Source: Haliea alexandrii (lineage in GTDB: Bacteria > Pseudomonadota > Gammaproteobacteria > Pseudomonadales > Halieaceae). Taken from it: DNA of 64,000 nucleotides. Position 1 is the first letter of the stretch, and each line of letters begins with the position of its first letter. Made by a program: the position numbers and the translations under genes. Where the stretch lies: positions 1,258,955 to 1,322,954 of the forward strand of contig NZ_RFLW01000001.1 of the NCBI RefSeq assembly GCF_003719295.1, written 5' to 3'. Shown here one piece after another: positions 43,851 to 52,837 of the stretch. The notes beneath the pieces were generated by a model. That model had not been told where the DNA came from, did no database searches, and saw only the letters and a list, made by a program, of their open reading frames with translations.

Positions 43851-45773
43851 TTGAGTGCATTCTTGCCGATTGTGCATATACCGGAGCGCTTGGTTTTGGC
43901 CATCACCGCATTGACAAGTCGTGCCAGGGATCTTGTCGCAATCCTTCGCTGGCGAACGGAGTTCGCCTCGGCGATGGCTCGAGCGCTGATAAAAAGGTCA
44001 GTGCTCGGAAAGGTCGAGTTTGTGGGCATTACGGGTAGTGCGGGCAAGACCACAACCAAGGATCTCTGTGCCGGTATACTCTCAGGTAAAGGGTCGGTAA
44101 CCAAGACTCAGCAGTCCTCTAATGAGCCAGCGATGGTGGCCAACACGGTGGTCGCTACGCGGCCTGGTGACCGGTATTCAGTTGTGGAAGTGTCCGGCGG
44201 CGAGCCTCGGGCCATGAACTGGCCTCTCAGGTTGTTCACGCCGAGCATCGCCGTTGTAACGCTCATTCAACGTGAACATGCCCGGTCCGATTTCGGGCTT
44301 GAGGACATCGCCACGGAGAAGTTCCGACTTGTCCAGGCATTGCCGAAAGATGGCATTGCAATCCTGAATATTGATGACCCTCTGTTGCTGGAGAGGGGGC
44401 AGCACTGCCGTAGGAAGGTGATCTGGGTGGGGCGGAGCGAGGGTGCCACTCTGCGTCTACTGGAATGTCAATCAAAGTGGCCACAACCGCTGACCCTGAA
44501 GGTCAAGTACAAAGGCGAAGATCATACAGTGGTGACGGCGCTGCACGGCGAGCAACTCGCGCTGTCTGTTCTCTGTGCTTTGGCCGTGGGGGTGGCGGCT
44601 GGTATGGAACTACCAGACGCCATCAAAAGCCTGCGTAAATTGGAGCCCAGCGAGGGGCGAATGCAGGTTGTGGCCGGTAGAGATGATGTCACGTTCCTGC
44701 GGGATGACTGGAAAGCCCCTCTTTGGTCGTTGGACTCGCCCATGAAATTTATGCGAGATGCCAAGGCACCACGTAAAGTCATGGTAATCGGCACGCTTTC
44801 GGATTACTCACGGTCAGCATCCAAACTCTATCCACAGGTGGCGGAAAGAGCGTTGGAAATTGCCGACCAGGTAATTTTTGTCGGCCCCAATGCCTATCGG
44901 GCTACAAAAAAAGCAAATGGAGACCAGCTGAAGCGTTTGCACGGTTTCGCTGAATTGCGGCAGGCTTCGCTGTATTTGCGTGAGGTGCTGCGTCCGGGGG
45001 ATCTGGTACTGCTGAAGGGCTCGTCCCGTGCGGATCACCTCGTGAGGTTGATTCTCGACCGGGAAAGCCCCATCGCATGCTGGGAAAGCCGGTGTGGTAA
45101 ATCTCAGTTCTGCACGCAATGTAAGAGAGCCTACGATTTCTCCAACCCCGCCACTATACATTCCGACGCGCTCTCTGCTGCCAGTGACGCGCTTCCGCTT
45201 ATTCCTAATGTTCAGGGACGTATTGCCTTATTGGGGCTGGGCAACCCGGGGGGAAAATACCAGCTAACGCGGCACAATGCCGGGCATTTTGCACTCGATA
45301 CGCTGGCCCAAGAGCAGGGCATGGTTTGGGAGCAGATATCTCTGGGACAGGTCAGCGAGGGGGTCATACAGGGTGTCCAGGTCATGCTGGTTAAACCGGA
45401 CGCCGCCATCAATCATTCAGGTGAGGTGATTCGCAGAATGCTCGGGGCCGAAGAGCTCGCCAGCGCAGCGGTCGTGATTCACGACGATATGGATCTTGAG
45501 CATGGCACAGTCAAAGTGTGCCGAGGGGGTGGCGACGGCGGCCATCTTGGGGTGCGTTCTATCATCGGCGCGTACGGGACACAGGATTTTCAGCGGATTC
45601 GGCTGGGGGTACGCCCGCAAGGCGATGACAGCAAGAGCCGACGACTGGTTCACCAGAGACTATCGAATCAGGAGCTACAGCAGCTTACCGCAGCGTTTTC
45701 GTCCGGATTGCAGCAACTGCTAAATCAGCTACAGCGGCACGAGGCGAGCCTTGTCGTGGACGCTGGAGCGTAG
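43851..45773 (+). CDS. Mur-ligase-like / peptidyl-tRNA-hydrolase-like fusion protein
   Basis: 640 residues in one unbroken frame. Residues about 50-400 are a Mur ligase (MurF-like): P-loop GITGSAGKTT (59-68), VVEVSGGEPRAMNWPL, AILNIDDPLLLERG and a C-terminal domain. Residues 410-424 hold C-x4-C-x5-C-x2-C, a possible zinc site. Residues about 456-640 are a Pth domain: N465 (GLGNPGGKY), H475 (TRHNAGH), N521 (NHSG) and D545 (IHDDMD) match E. coli N10, H20, N68 and D93, but the N114 position is L566. The start (TTG 43851) is uncertain. It is the only plus-strand gene of the block. Possibly an amide ligase that uses, or strips, aminoacyl-tRNA-derived groups for the polysaccharide; this is inference. 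Confidence 0.8.
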   Translation: MSAFLPIVHIPERLVLAITALTSRARDLVAILRWRTEFASAMARALIKRSVLGKVEFVGITGSAGKTTTKDLCAGILSGKGSVTKTQQSSNEPAMVANTVVATRPGDRYSVVEVSGGEPRAMNWPLRLFTPSIAVVTLIQREHARSDFGLEDIATEKFRLVQALPKDGIAILNIDDPLLLERGQHCRRKVIWVGRSEGATLRLLECQSKWPQPLTLKVKYKGEDHTVVTALHGEQLALSVLCALAVGVAAGMELPDAIKSLRKLEPSEGRMQVVAGRDDVTFLRDDWKAPLWSLDSPMKFMRDAKAPRKVMVIGTLSDYSRSASKLYPQVAERALEIADQVIFVGPNAYRATKKANGDQLKRLHGFAELRQASLYLREVLRPGDLVLLKGSSRADHLVRLILDRESPIACWESRCGKSQFCTQCKRAYDFSNPATIHSDALSAASDALPLIPNVQGRIALLGLGNPGGKYQLTRHNAGHFALDTLAQEQGMVWEQISLGQVSEGVIQGVQVMLVKPDAAINHSGEVIRRMLGAEELASAAVVIHDDMDLEHGTVKVCRGGGDGGHLGVRSIIGAYGTQDFQRIRLGVRPQGDDSKSRRLVHQRLSNQELQQLTAAFSSGLQQLLNQLQRHEASLVVDAGA

Positions 45774-45775
45774 AG

Positions 45776-46720
45776 TCACGCGCCATTTCCTCTCGCGTTT
45801 TTTAGCTCTGCTGGCTCATTCATTGCTAACTCGCAGTCAACTGCCGCTCCATGGGCTCGGAGGAACGCTAGGAGAGAGCCGGCTACTCTTGTGCGCCAGG
45901 GTTCGTAGTTGAAGAAACCGTGATTTTCGCCGGATGCCACCAGTAGCTCCAAAGGTGCCCTGGGGTTTTCAGCCTGTGAGAGCAGCACTTCGTATGCCGT
46001 TGGCAACAGGGGGTCGAGGCTACCGTAGATAATCTGCGTTGGTATGTCTGTTCGCTCCAGCTTGGATCCAAGTGATAAGCTCGTGGTCTTAGTTGGCCCA
46101 AGAGCTTCAATCAGTTTCAGTTCTTCCTTGGTGTAACCTTGAGACTTTTTGGCTACCGTCAGTTCGAGGACCGGGTTCAGCAGCCCCAAAGCGAAGGGAG
46201 GCGTGGTATTGGAACCTTCATAGTTGCTTGAAGCACCATACGGATAACTCAGTGCACTTGCTGCAGCGATATGACCGCCAGCGGAGCCACCGACCAGTGC
46301 AATATGAGCTGCCTTCACGCCAAACTGGGCGTGATGCCGATACATCCATTGATAGGCGTTGTAGGCGTCGTCAACTGCGCTATCGGGTAGAGTGCCATGT
46401 CTCGAATGGACGCGATATTCCACAAGTGCTGAGACGATACCGCAGGCGGCAAATTTTTCTGCAAACCATTTGAACTGGTCGGGGCTGCCTGTGATCCAGC
46501 CGCCGCCATGAAAGAACAGAACGGCCGGGTGATTGTCGCCATCGGCTTCGGTGGGATATATCTGCATCTTCAGCGCTGGCTGGTGTGTTTGCTCCTCGTT
46601 GTAAGTTACGGTGACGGGTTTTCGATCATTGAAATATGCATTGAGAATCACGAGTGCTGTTACTCCTGCGCAAACTAAAGCGGTCACCTTCGAGCGTGAG
46701 AGCCAATCTGATCGCTGCAT
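45776..46720 (-). CDS. Alpha/beta hydrolase (HSL/BD-FAE-like esterase), membrane-anchored
   Basis: About 314 residues. One N-terminal helix (VTALVCAGVTALVILNAYF) anchors it or acts as signal. Oxyanion motif LFFHGGGWITGSPDQF and nucleophile elbow LVGGSAGGHIAA, with the late Asp in IIYGSLDPLLP and His in GENHGFFNY. It probably removes or transfers ester-linked acyl groups on the polysaccharide in the periplasm. I use ATG 46720 (GGGGG upstream), because the longer frame to 46858 overlaps the preceding gene by over 100 bases. Convergent with the Mur/Pth fusion. Confidence 0.8.
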   Translation of the reverse strand: MQRSDWLSRSKVTALVCAGVTALVILNAYFNDRKPVTVTYNEEQTHQPALKMQIYPTEADGDNHPAVLFFHGGGWITGSPDQFKWFAEKFAACGIVSALVEYRVHSRHGTLPDSAVDDAYNAYQWMYRHHAQFGVKAAHIALVGGSAGGHIAAASALSYPYGASSNYEGSNTTPPFALGLLNPVLELTVAKKSQGYTKEELKLIEALGPTKTTSLSLGSKLERTDIPTQIIYGSLDPLLPTAYEVLLSQAENPRAPLELLVASGENHGFFNYEPWRTRVAGSLLAFLRAHGAAVDCELAMNEPAELKNARGNGA

Positions 46721-46740
46721 ACAGCCCCCGAATAGGGTGT

Positions 46741-47700
46741 CTAGAAAAACACCCCAGCCTTGGCAAGTAGGGCTTTCGCACGCCTCTTTGCGGTGCGCTG
46801 CGCGGGCGGGAGTTCCAAAAAGAGGTCGGCGACATGACCTGAAGCCTTCTCCCAACATGCTTGGTCGAACGCAGCTCCACGTGTGGCGTCGCGTTCAGCG
46901 CAGGTCGCGCCGACATAAGAAGGTGGAACAACGCCCAGCCGCAAATGCTCCTCAAGGATATCGGCCTTGGCCTTGATATTCTTCCACTGTACCGCTGAGT
47001 AGTTTGAGCTGTGACGTCTATAACCCCAGGTTGGTTGTGTATCGCCGACAAACACGCAATCATCCAAGCTAGCGAATCGCCGCGTAAACTCGCTGTCTTC
47101 GCCAATCCAGCGACTGTACTTTTCCAAGAATCCGCCCATGCGCTGGTAACTCTCACGTCGGAACATAACGCCCGAGGGATAGGCCGGGTTAAAGTCCAGC
47201 AATGCGAGATAGGGTTGCCTTATTATGTAAAAACCGTCCTGACCAAACTCACACTGGTGTTCTGCCCATCCAGGCGGAGCTTCATCAAGCAGATTATGGG
47301 AGCCGTCTGAACTTGCGCCAAATGAGTAGCAGTTAGAGAATGTAAAGTCAGCTTCCGGAAACTGCTCAAGAAGCTGCGATTTTCTCTGAAGATGATTTGG
47401 AGTCCAGATGTCATCGCTGTCGCAAAGGAAAATATAATCTGAAGAAACTTTGCTGATTCCGAGTTGCCTAGCTGCACCTTGCCCCCTGTTTGGTGTAGAA
47501 ATATACTGGATGCCGTGGAATTCATGCGTTTCGAGGATGGCTTGCTCAGTGCTGTCTGTAGAACCATCGTTGACCACTACGATACAATTTGGCTCGATAC
47601 CTTGGTTAAGTATTGAAAGAAGTGTTTCACCGATGTGCGATGCAGCGTTGTATGTAGGGATAATTACGCTCATTGATAACTGACTTTGGGGATTTGTCAA
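46741..47700 (-). CDS. Glycosyltransferase family 2
   Basis: GT-A enzyme of 319 residues. SVIIPTYNAASHIGETLLSI near the N-terminus, VVVNDGSTDST, ARQLGISKVSSDYIFLCDSD with the metal-binding D-x-D, and an acceptor motif around WIGEDSEFTRRFA. Starts with TTG 47700 (AGGAG nine bases upstream); ATG 47673 is possible. Noticeably AT-rich. It adds one sugar of the strain-specific repeat. Confidence 0.85.
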   Translation of the reverse strand: MTNPQSQLSMSVIIPTYNAASHIGETLLSILNQGIEPNCIVVVNDGSTDSTEQAILETHEFHGIQYISTPNRGQGAARQLGISKVSSDYIFLCDSDDIWTPNHLQRKSQLLEQFPEADFTFSNCYSFGASSDGSHNLLDEAPPGWAEHQCEFGQDGFYIIRQPYLALLDFNPAYPSGVMFRRESYQRMGGFLEKYSRWIGEDSEFTRRFASLDDCVFVGDTQPTWGYRRHSSNYSAVQWKNIKAKADILEEHLRLGVVPPSYVGATCAERDATRGAAFDQACWEKASGHVADLFLELPPAQRTAKRRAKALLAKAGVFF

Positions 47701-47777
47701 AGCGACTTTCTCCTGTTAGTGCTGCCCGTAGAAGATTGTGGTAGAGCTCCGTTCTCGTCTCGTGGAATTAAGATTTT

Positions 47778-48833
47778 TTAACCGTCTTTTAATGTCGCGC
47801 ACAATAACTTGGCTTGGTAAGAGGGTTGAGCCTCCGGTCGGTTAGCGTGATCGGTGGCTGCTTTCGAGTATTTTTGATAGGTTTCTGGAAAGTCCCAGAG
47901 CGACCTTAGCGCGACCTTCCAATTTGAAATATCCGAGGGGACATCGACCAGAATGCCACCTGCTCCCACTGATTCGGGAAGGCCCCCTATCCTAGAAGCG
48001 ACTGCAGGAATACCGCTTACCTGCCCCTCGCTTACTACTCGTCCCCAAGCCTCTTCCCATTTCGACGGTGCCAATATTATCTTCGCTCGGGAAAATGCTT
48101 TGCGAATATCAATTTTTGGAGGTTCCCATTGTACATTGCTGAGTTTTTTCGCTGCATTTTTCATTTCAACTAAGTGCCTATTGCTTGCCCAGCTTTCTTG
48201 TATGAGGAATGGTATATCCGGGCATTGTGCTGCGAGTTCCAAGGCAATATCCCCGCCCTTCGATGGGTCGGGATTAATCATGAGAACCCTATTGCCTGTG
48301 CGAGGCACCCAGCACCTCTCCTGTGCTATGGGCGGTAGAACGATGGCGGAATTCTTACCGAATGATTCCTCGATTTGTTTGCGTGTGAACTCCGAATTGG
48401 CAATGAATTTCAGCTGAGGTATAGACCCTAAATCGCCTCCGTGTCGGCTGAAATCGACATCCCTTACTTGGTAAAATGTGCTGTAGCCAAGCTCAACGGC
48501 AGCCAATGCGAGCTCATAAGCTCTGGGTGGCGCTCCAACCACGATTACCCGATCGGGGCGTACCTTTGATGCCACGGATTCAAATTTTCGGATTGGATCC
48601 CACCCGCGGTAAACTGGGTACCCCTGACCGTCATCGCGTGGAAAGTCATCTTTTAATATTCTTCGAGCTATCCGGTTTTTTGTGCCAAAAAAGCCCCTGG
48701 GGTGGATGCTGCATATAATAGATACTTGGTGCCCTTGGCGTACCAATTCTTCAGCTAGTATATGTGTAGACCATTCTGCGCCACCGATAGCCTGAGGTAG
48801 ATAGTGGCGATTCGTGGCAAAGAGTATGTGCAT
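47778..48833 (-). CDS. Glycosyltransferase family 4
   Basis: GT-B enzyme of about 351 residues. Acceptor loop MHILFATNRHYLPQAIGGAE at the very start, NSEFTRKQIEESF in the middle, and the donor site APSKWEEAWGRVVSEGQVSG with the E-x7-E pair. ATG 48833 is the natural start; a longer frame would overlap the methyltransferase gene. AT-rich like its neighbours. Confidence 0.85.
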   Translation of the reverse strand: MHILFATNRHYLPQAIGGAEWSTHILAEELVRQGHQVSIICSIHPRGFFGTKNRIARRILKDDFPRDDGQGYPVYRGWDPIRKFESVASKVRPDRVIVVGAPPRAYELALAAVELGYSTFYQVRDVDFSRHGGDLGSIPQLKFIANSEFTRKQIEESFGKNSAIVLPPIAQERCWVPRTGNRVLMINPDPSKGGDIALELAAQCPDIPFLIQESWASNRHLVEMKNAAKKLSNVQWEPPKIDIRKAFSRAKIILAPSKWEEAWGRVVSEGQVSGIPAVASRIGGLPESVGAGGILVDVPSDISNWKVALRSLWDFPETYQKYSKAATDHANRPEAQPSYQAKLLCATLKDG

Positions 48834-48841
48834 TTTAAATC

Positions 48842-49606
48842 CTAGGCTGAATTTTTTCTGAACCTGATCTCTGCGCCTCCCTTCTCTAAATCGATGGTTC
48901 GATTTAGTATCAATCTTTCGTCCTCCAACCAACTTGAGATTATCTTTTGCTCACCTGATCTATTGGCATCATCGAGAAAAATAGCGGCATCTTCAGTAAG
49001 GCGCTCTATCATTTCAGGGATAGCGGGATACCTTGCGAGTTCGTTTGGTTTACTTGGTGGGCCATCAATAACCAAAAGGTCGATATCTTTCAAGGCCGCA
49101 TACCCTGCGCTAGAGTACCAGTCTAACGCTACGTCAACTCCGGCGGGTTCAAGAGGAGCCACAACAACCGTAGCCCAGTCGGATAGGCCGCAGTCCTTAA
49201 GGTTTTTTCTGGTTATTTCTGCGAAGCGGGCATCATGCTCCAGACTAAAAACGTGCCCAGTGTTTGATAGCTGAGCACAGCGGGCGAGCACGATGGTAGA
49301 AGCGCCACTACTGCATTCAACAATGCAGTTGGGCTTTTCTTTGAGTGCGTGTTTCGCGATTTCGACAAGGAAATCCGGGGAGGCAGCCCAGCCTCTTAAG
49401 CGAGGCAACGGCTGGGTGAGTGCGAGCAGGGCCTTTAGATCAATGTACGCCTGAATCTGCCCGTAAAGGTGCTTTGACTCAATTTCTACGTCGCCTATTT
49501 TATCCATCAGTTCATAGGTCGATATATGGATCATTCTGATCTTTCTGTAGGCAAGAATCAGGAGACAGAGGATAAAGCTCAGAATAGTGATTTCAACGTA
49601 TGCCAT
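48842..49606 (-). CDS. Membrane-anchored class I SAM-dependent methyltransferase
   Basis: 254 residues with an N-terminal membrane helix (ITILSFILCLLILAYR) followed by a short coiled stretch. The Rossmann fold starts at CIVECSSGASTIVLARCAQL, with the acidic SAM-ribose residue in VFSLEHDARFAE and the catalytic-strand acid in DIDLLVIDGPPSKP. The FkbM/class I type fold suggests O-methylation of a sugar at the membrane face. Its 5' end overlaps the flippase gene by 14 bases. Confidence 0.75.
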   Translation of the reverse strand: MAYVEITILSFILCLLILAYRKIRMIHISTYELMDKIGDVEIESKHLYGQIQAYIDLKALLALTQPLPRLRGWAASPDFLVEIAKHALKEKPNCIVECSSGASTIVLARCAQLSNTGHVFSLEHDARFAEITRKNLKDCGLSDWATVVVAPLEPAGVDVALDWYSSAGYAALKDIDLLVIDGPPSKPNELARYPAIPEMIERLTEDAAIFLDDANRSGEQKIISSWLEDERLILNRTIDLEKGGAEIRFRKNSA

Positions 49607-51074
49607 CAGCGGGCTTCCAAGGGAATAGTAGAATTCGCTTCACGCGTGCTGGAACAAGCTCGTCGTGAATAGTAGGGTGGTCGATCAGGCGGATCGCGAC
49701 TAACCAGCTCAACGCAAGGCATATGGCCAGGATTGGGATTCCGAAGACTTCATCAACACTTTTTCCGTTGTCGAGGAAAAGTCGGTAGATGATATAACCG
49801 GGGCCCAAGCTCAAGACAGTCAGTATTGCGGAGTACATTAACCCCCCAGCCAGCTTTTTCCAGCTTGTCGGGCATGCATAGTGCTTGAAGGCATAGACAT
49901 TGATCAACTGCAAACAATAAATACCGAGTAGGGCGATTGCGAAAGGCATGATCTCATCAAACGTGAGCGCGACGACGACAAGAATGACAATTCTCAAGGG
50001 TTGTATGACAAGTTCGGAAAGGGTGGCGAGTTTGACTTTTCCCATGGCAGTAATCATATTCATGCTCAGGCTCCACACTACCGCAACGGCACCCGCTGCG
50101 CAAAAAATGGGCACCAGAGGGGCTGCGGCGTCCCATTGTGGGCCAAAGAGGAAGCGCAAACTCTCCAGAGGGTAGAGCGCAAAAAAACCGTAGAATGGCC
50201 AGGCGATTGCGGTGACCGCGGTGATGCTTCGGTTGTGAATATCCTCCATGTCGGCGTTCCTGCGTGATGCACCGGCAAATGCCGGATAGGCGACACTCCT
50301 GATCGCTCCCATCATGTCACGGTGGAACAGATTCATCACCCCTTGCGCGCGGCTAAGCAGGCCTACAGCGGTGAATCCCAGGGCCTTGCCTACGACGAGA
50401 TCATTCATGTTACCCGCGATATGCCCCAGCACATTGGTCAATGCAACCTGGGAACCAAACCCTGTTACGCGTCGCCACTCGGCCAGAGTTGGCCGCAGCA
50501 TAAACTCGGAGCCGCGGTATACCGCTCCAGCTAACACGAGAGTGACCGTAGAGATGATGCTCGAATAAACCAGTGCGTTGTAGCCCGCGCCTGCAAGGGC
50601 AAAGCCGATTGCCGATGCTGTGCCAGCTACCGAAGCCAATATTCCAAAAAGAGCCAGTAAGCCAAACCTCATCTCCCGTTTCAAAAGTGACATCGTGGTT
50701 GAGTTGAAGGGTATCAGTAGGAAGTTAATCGATAGAAGCTGGAGGATTCCGGTCAAACGTTCATCATTGTAAAACCATGCTGCGGGTTTGGCGGCGCCCA
50801 ATACGACCAAAAATAGCGTCGTTGACACGATCATTGTTACCGTGAACGCGGTGCGTATTCTTGCGGTAGTGAGTTCTCGCTCCTGAATCAGGTAGCTACC
50901 GATGCCGAAGTCTCTTAATATTTGCGCGATACCAATAACGGCAATAGCCACTGAATAAAGCCCGATTTCCTCGGGCGTAAGCAACCTGGCTATAATCACG
51001 AATGACAGCAGTTGCAGTCCTATCGTGATGTATGTCTGCGCAATTGAAATCGTAAGCGAGCGTGCGATTGACAA
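49593..51074 (-). CDS. Wzx-type oligosaccharide flippase (MOP superfamily)
   Basis: 493 residues with about 12 to 14 membrane helices. The typical opening LQLLSFVIIARLLTPEEIGL and the internal repeat (SQVALTNVLGHIAGNMNDLV, then GLLSRAQGVMNLFHRDMMG) belong to the polysaccharide_synt_3 group. It would flip the lipid-linked repeat to the periplasm. The start is TTG 51074. It is the only flippase in the window, and it lies in the variable block, far from the Wzy-like gene. Confidence 0.9.
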   Translation of the reverse strand: MSIARSLTISIAQTYITIGLQLLSFVIIARLLTPEEIGLYSVAIAVIGIAQILRDFGIGSYLIQERELTTARIRTAFTVTMIVSTTLFLVVLGAAKPAAWFYNDERLTGILQLLSINFLLIPFNSTTMSLLKREMRFGLLALFGILASVAGTASAIGFALAGAGYNALVYSSIISTVTLVLAGAVYRGSEFMLRPTLAEWRRVTGFGSQVALTNVLGHIAGNMNDLVVGKALGFTAVGLLSRAQGVMNLFHRDMMGAIRSVAYPAFAGASRRNADMEDIHNRSITAVTAIAWPFYGFFALYPLESLRFLFGPQWDAAAPLVPIFCAAGAVAVVWSLSMNMITAMGKVKLATLSELVIQPLRIVILVVVALTFDEIMPFAIALLGIYCLQLINVYAFKHYACPTSWKKLAGGLMYSAILTVLSLGPGYIIYRLFLDNGKSVDEVFGIPILAICLALSWLVAIRLIDHPTIHDELVPARVKRILLFPWKPADGIR

Positions 51075-51134
51075 GGCGTTATCCGCCTTTGGAGGTCGGG
51101 GTTGTGGGAGTTATCAGGCGCACATGTCTCGGTA

Positions 51135-52016
51135 TCATGAGCTTTTCAGTCTGCCCGCCCACATGCTGGCGGCATCAAGCATCCGATTCCTGGATTGCAA
51201 ACTGGAAAAAGTTTGATCGGCCCCGGCAATCTCCAGCCGTTCTCGCCCGGGGCCACTGCATGCCCTGTTCCATTCACGGTCTGCAGCAACCAGCTCGTCG
51301 AATTCCCTGCTTATCAGGCTGCTGCCACTCATAAGAAATAAAACGCTGCCACCAAACTGTTGCAATCCGAGCAACATACGATCGATGTAATGTGGTTGAG
51401 CAGATGAGGCTGAATGGCGATGGTCTGCCCCGGCACGGCTGGTGAGACGATTCCACAGCCGGGTGGACGCGCTTCGCAGGTAAGCGGGTATGTCGTACTC
51501 CAGTTTGAGCAGTTTCCGCCAGAATGATCTCTGACGCAGGCGGGAAAGATAATGCTTCTGCTGGACTCGAGCCGCAGTGCGTTCGCTGCTGACCCAAGGG
51601 TTCGCAGCCACCACAGAGACAACCGCTGGAAACCGATGGGCGTTGATCAGTGCCGCGGATGCTGCATCACAGCCCCCCCAGAGGATGATGCGCTCAAGCC
51701 CTGGCACTTGTCGCCGGAACTCCGCGATCGCGGCCTCGATATCATTCTGCAGAGCCTCAAATCCTTGGAATTCACCTTCGCTATCCCCCAAGCCCCGGTG
51801 ATCAAAGCGCATGACGTGTACGCCCTCCCGCGACAGTCGCCGTCCCAGTGCAACCAGCTGCCTACCACAGCCGCCCCGGTACTGCGGGCCGCCCGCGACA
51901 AGGGTTAACACACCCAGGTCGCTAGCAGTTGTCGACTGATGGATAACGCCGAGCAGATCGCACTCGTTAAGTTTGAATGGGAAGGCCACTTCGTTTAGCG
52001 AGGGCGTAGTGGTCAC
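51135..52016 (-). CDS. Exosortase-A system hydrolase 1 (alpha/beta hydrolase)
   Basis: 293 residues. Alpha/beta hydrolase with LTLVAGGPQYRGGCGRQLVA at the oxyanion side and FDHRGLGDSEGEF. The nucleophile elbow region reads IILWGGCDAASAAL, so a Cys (GGCDA) stands where a Ser is usual. That is odd but resembles the family. It is coupled to hydrolase 2 by ATGA and forms with it and the ACP a three-gene unit. Possible job: thioesterase or acyltransferase acting on ACP-bound intermediates. Confidence 0.88.
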   Translation of the reverse strand: MTTTPSLNEVAFPFKLNECDLLGVIHQSTTASDLGVLTLVAGGPQYRGGCGRQLVALGRRLSREGVHVMRFDHRGLGDSEGEFQGFEALQNDIEAAIAEFRRQVPGLERIILWGGCDAASAALINAHRFPAVVSVVAANPWVSSERTAARVQQKHYLSRLRQRSFWRKLLKLEYDIPAYLRSASTRLWNRLTSRAGADHRHSASSAQPHYIDRMLLGLQQFGGSVLFLMSGSSLISREFDELVAADREWNRACSGPGRERLEIAGADQTFSSLQSRNRMLDAASMWAGRLKSS

Positions 52017-52837
52017 AGCGGCAGGGCCTCTGTTTTCTCGAGCAGCGAATCGCAGGTCGCACGCTCATGCAGCTGCCAAATGGGCGCTCCACTGAAAGGT
52101 ACATGCTGGGTTTCTGCTCCCAGGCCGCTAAGGTGGCTTATAGCTTTAGCGGAACGGGGGTTCGGGGGCTGGTCGCCATCGGAGCTGTGCTCCAGCCAGT
52201 AGATGCGCTTTGCCGGAGCGCGGGGGATGTCTGCCATGTCCAGGCTGTCAATGGACAACATCAAGTCACCCCCGAGTGAGTAGCCACCGATTTCAACATT
52301 GTCGCCGTTGGCAAGACGTTCTCTGATGGTTGTAGTCGTTTCCGCAGCACCTCCGCGCTCTATCAGTGCTGCGAGGCGTTGCCTGTAGACCTGAGTGGCA
52401 TAGGCCTTCCCCGAAACAACGGGCTGCCACATCAGCAGGGCATCACAGGTGATTGTGCGTTCGGCCAGGTAATTCGCCGCAATGAGCGCTCCCAGCCGGC
52501 AGCCCCATAGGTGGACAGGCACCTGAGCTTCATTGACAAGGCTGTCGTATATCTCGGAGATATTGTTGTACCAGATGGGGAGCGTGGCGTCTGTAGTTTC
52601 CCCGGGGCTCTCGCCTGTGCCATGGAAATCCAAAAGCGTGCAGCTTATCCCCTGCCTTGCGAACCAACGCGCTTGTCCTGCCGCGATGGCGCGGCAACGA
52701 TTCATCTCTTCAGTGAAAGGCGGTAGGTAAATCACATGCGCACGCGGTACGACATCCACAGGTGAGAAGCGCACAAAGAAGGCCGGCTTCTCACCTTCGG
52801 AGAATCCGGCCTGAATGTCGATACGTTGCGCGCTCAT
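52013..52837 (-). CDS. Exosortase-A system hydrolase 2 (alpha/beta hydrolase)
   Basis: 274 residues. HVIYLPPFTEEMNRCRAI near the N-terminus and LLDFHGTGESPG mark the fold. The elbow region is VHLWGCRLGALIAANYL, again with Cys in place of Ser (WGCRLG). It is linked to the ACP gene and to hydrolase 1 by 4-base overlaps, so the three proteins are made together. Both hydrolases belong to subfamilies restricted to exosortase-A loci. Confidence 0.88.
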   Translation of the reverse strand: MSAQRIDIQAGFSEGEKPAFFVRFSPVDVVPRAHVIYLPPFTEEMNRCRAIAAGQARWFARQGISCTLLDFHGTGESPGETTDATLPIWYNNISEIYDSLVNEAQVPVHLWGCRLGALIAANYLAERTITCDALLMWQPVVSGKAYATQVYRQRLAALIERGGAAETTTTIRERLANGDNVEIGGYSLGGDLMLSIDSLDMADIPRAPAKRIYWLEHSSDGDQPPNPRSAKAISHLSGLGAETQHVPFSGAPIWQLHERATCDSLLEKTEALPL

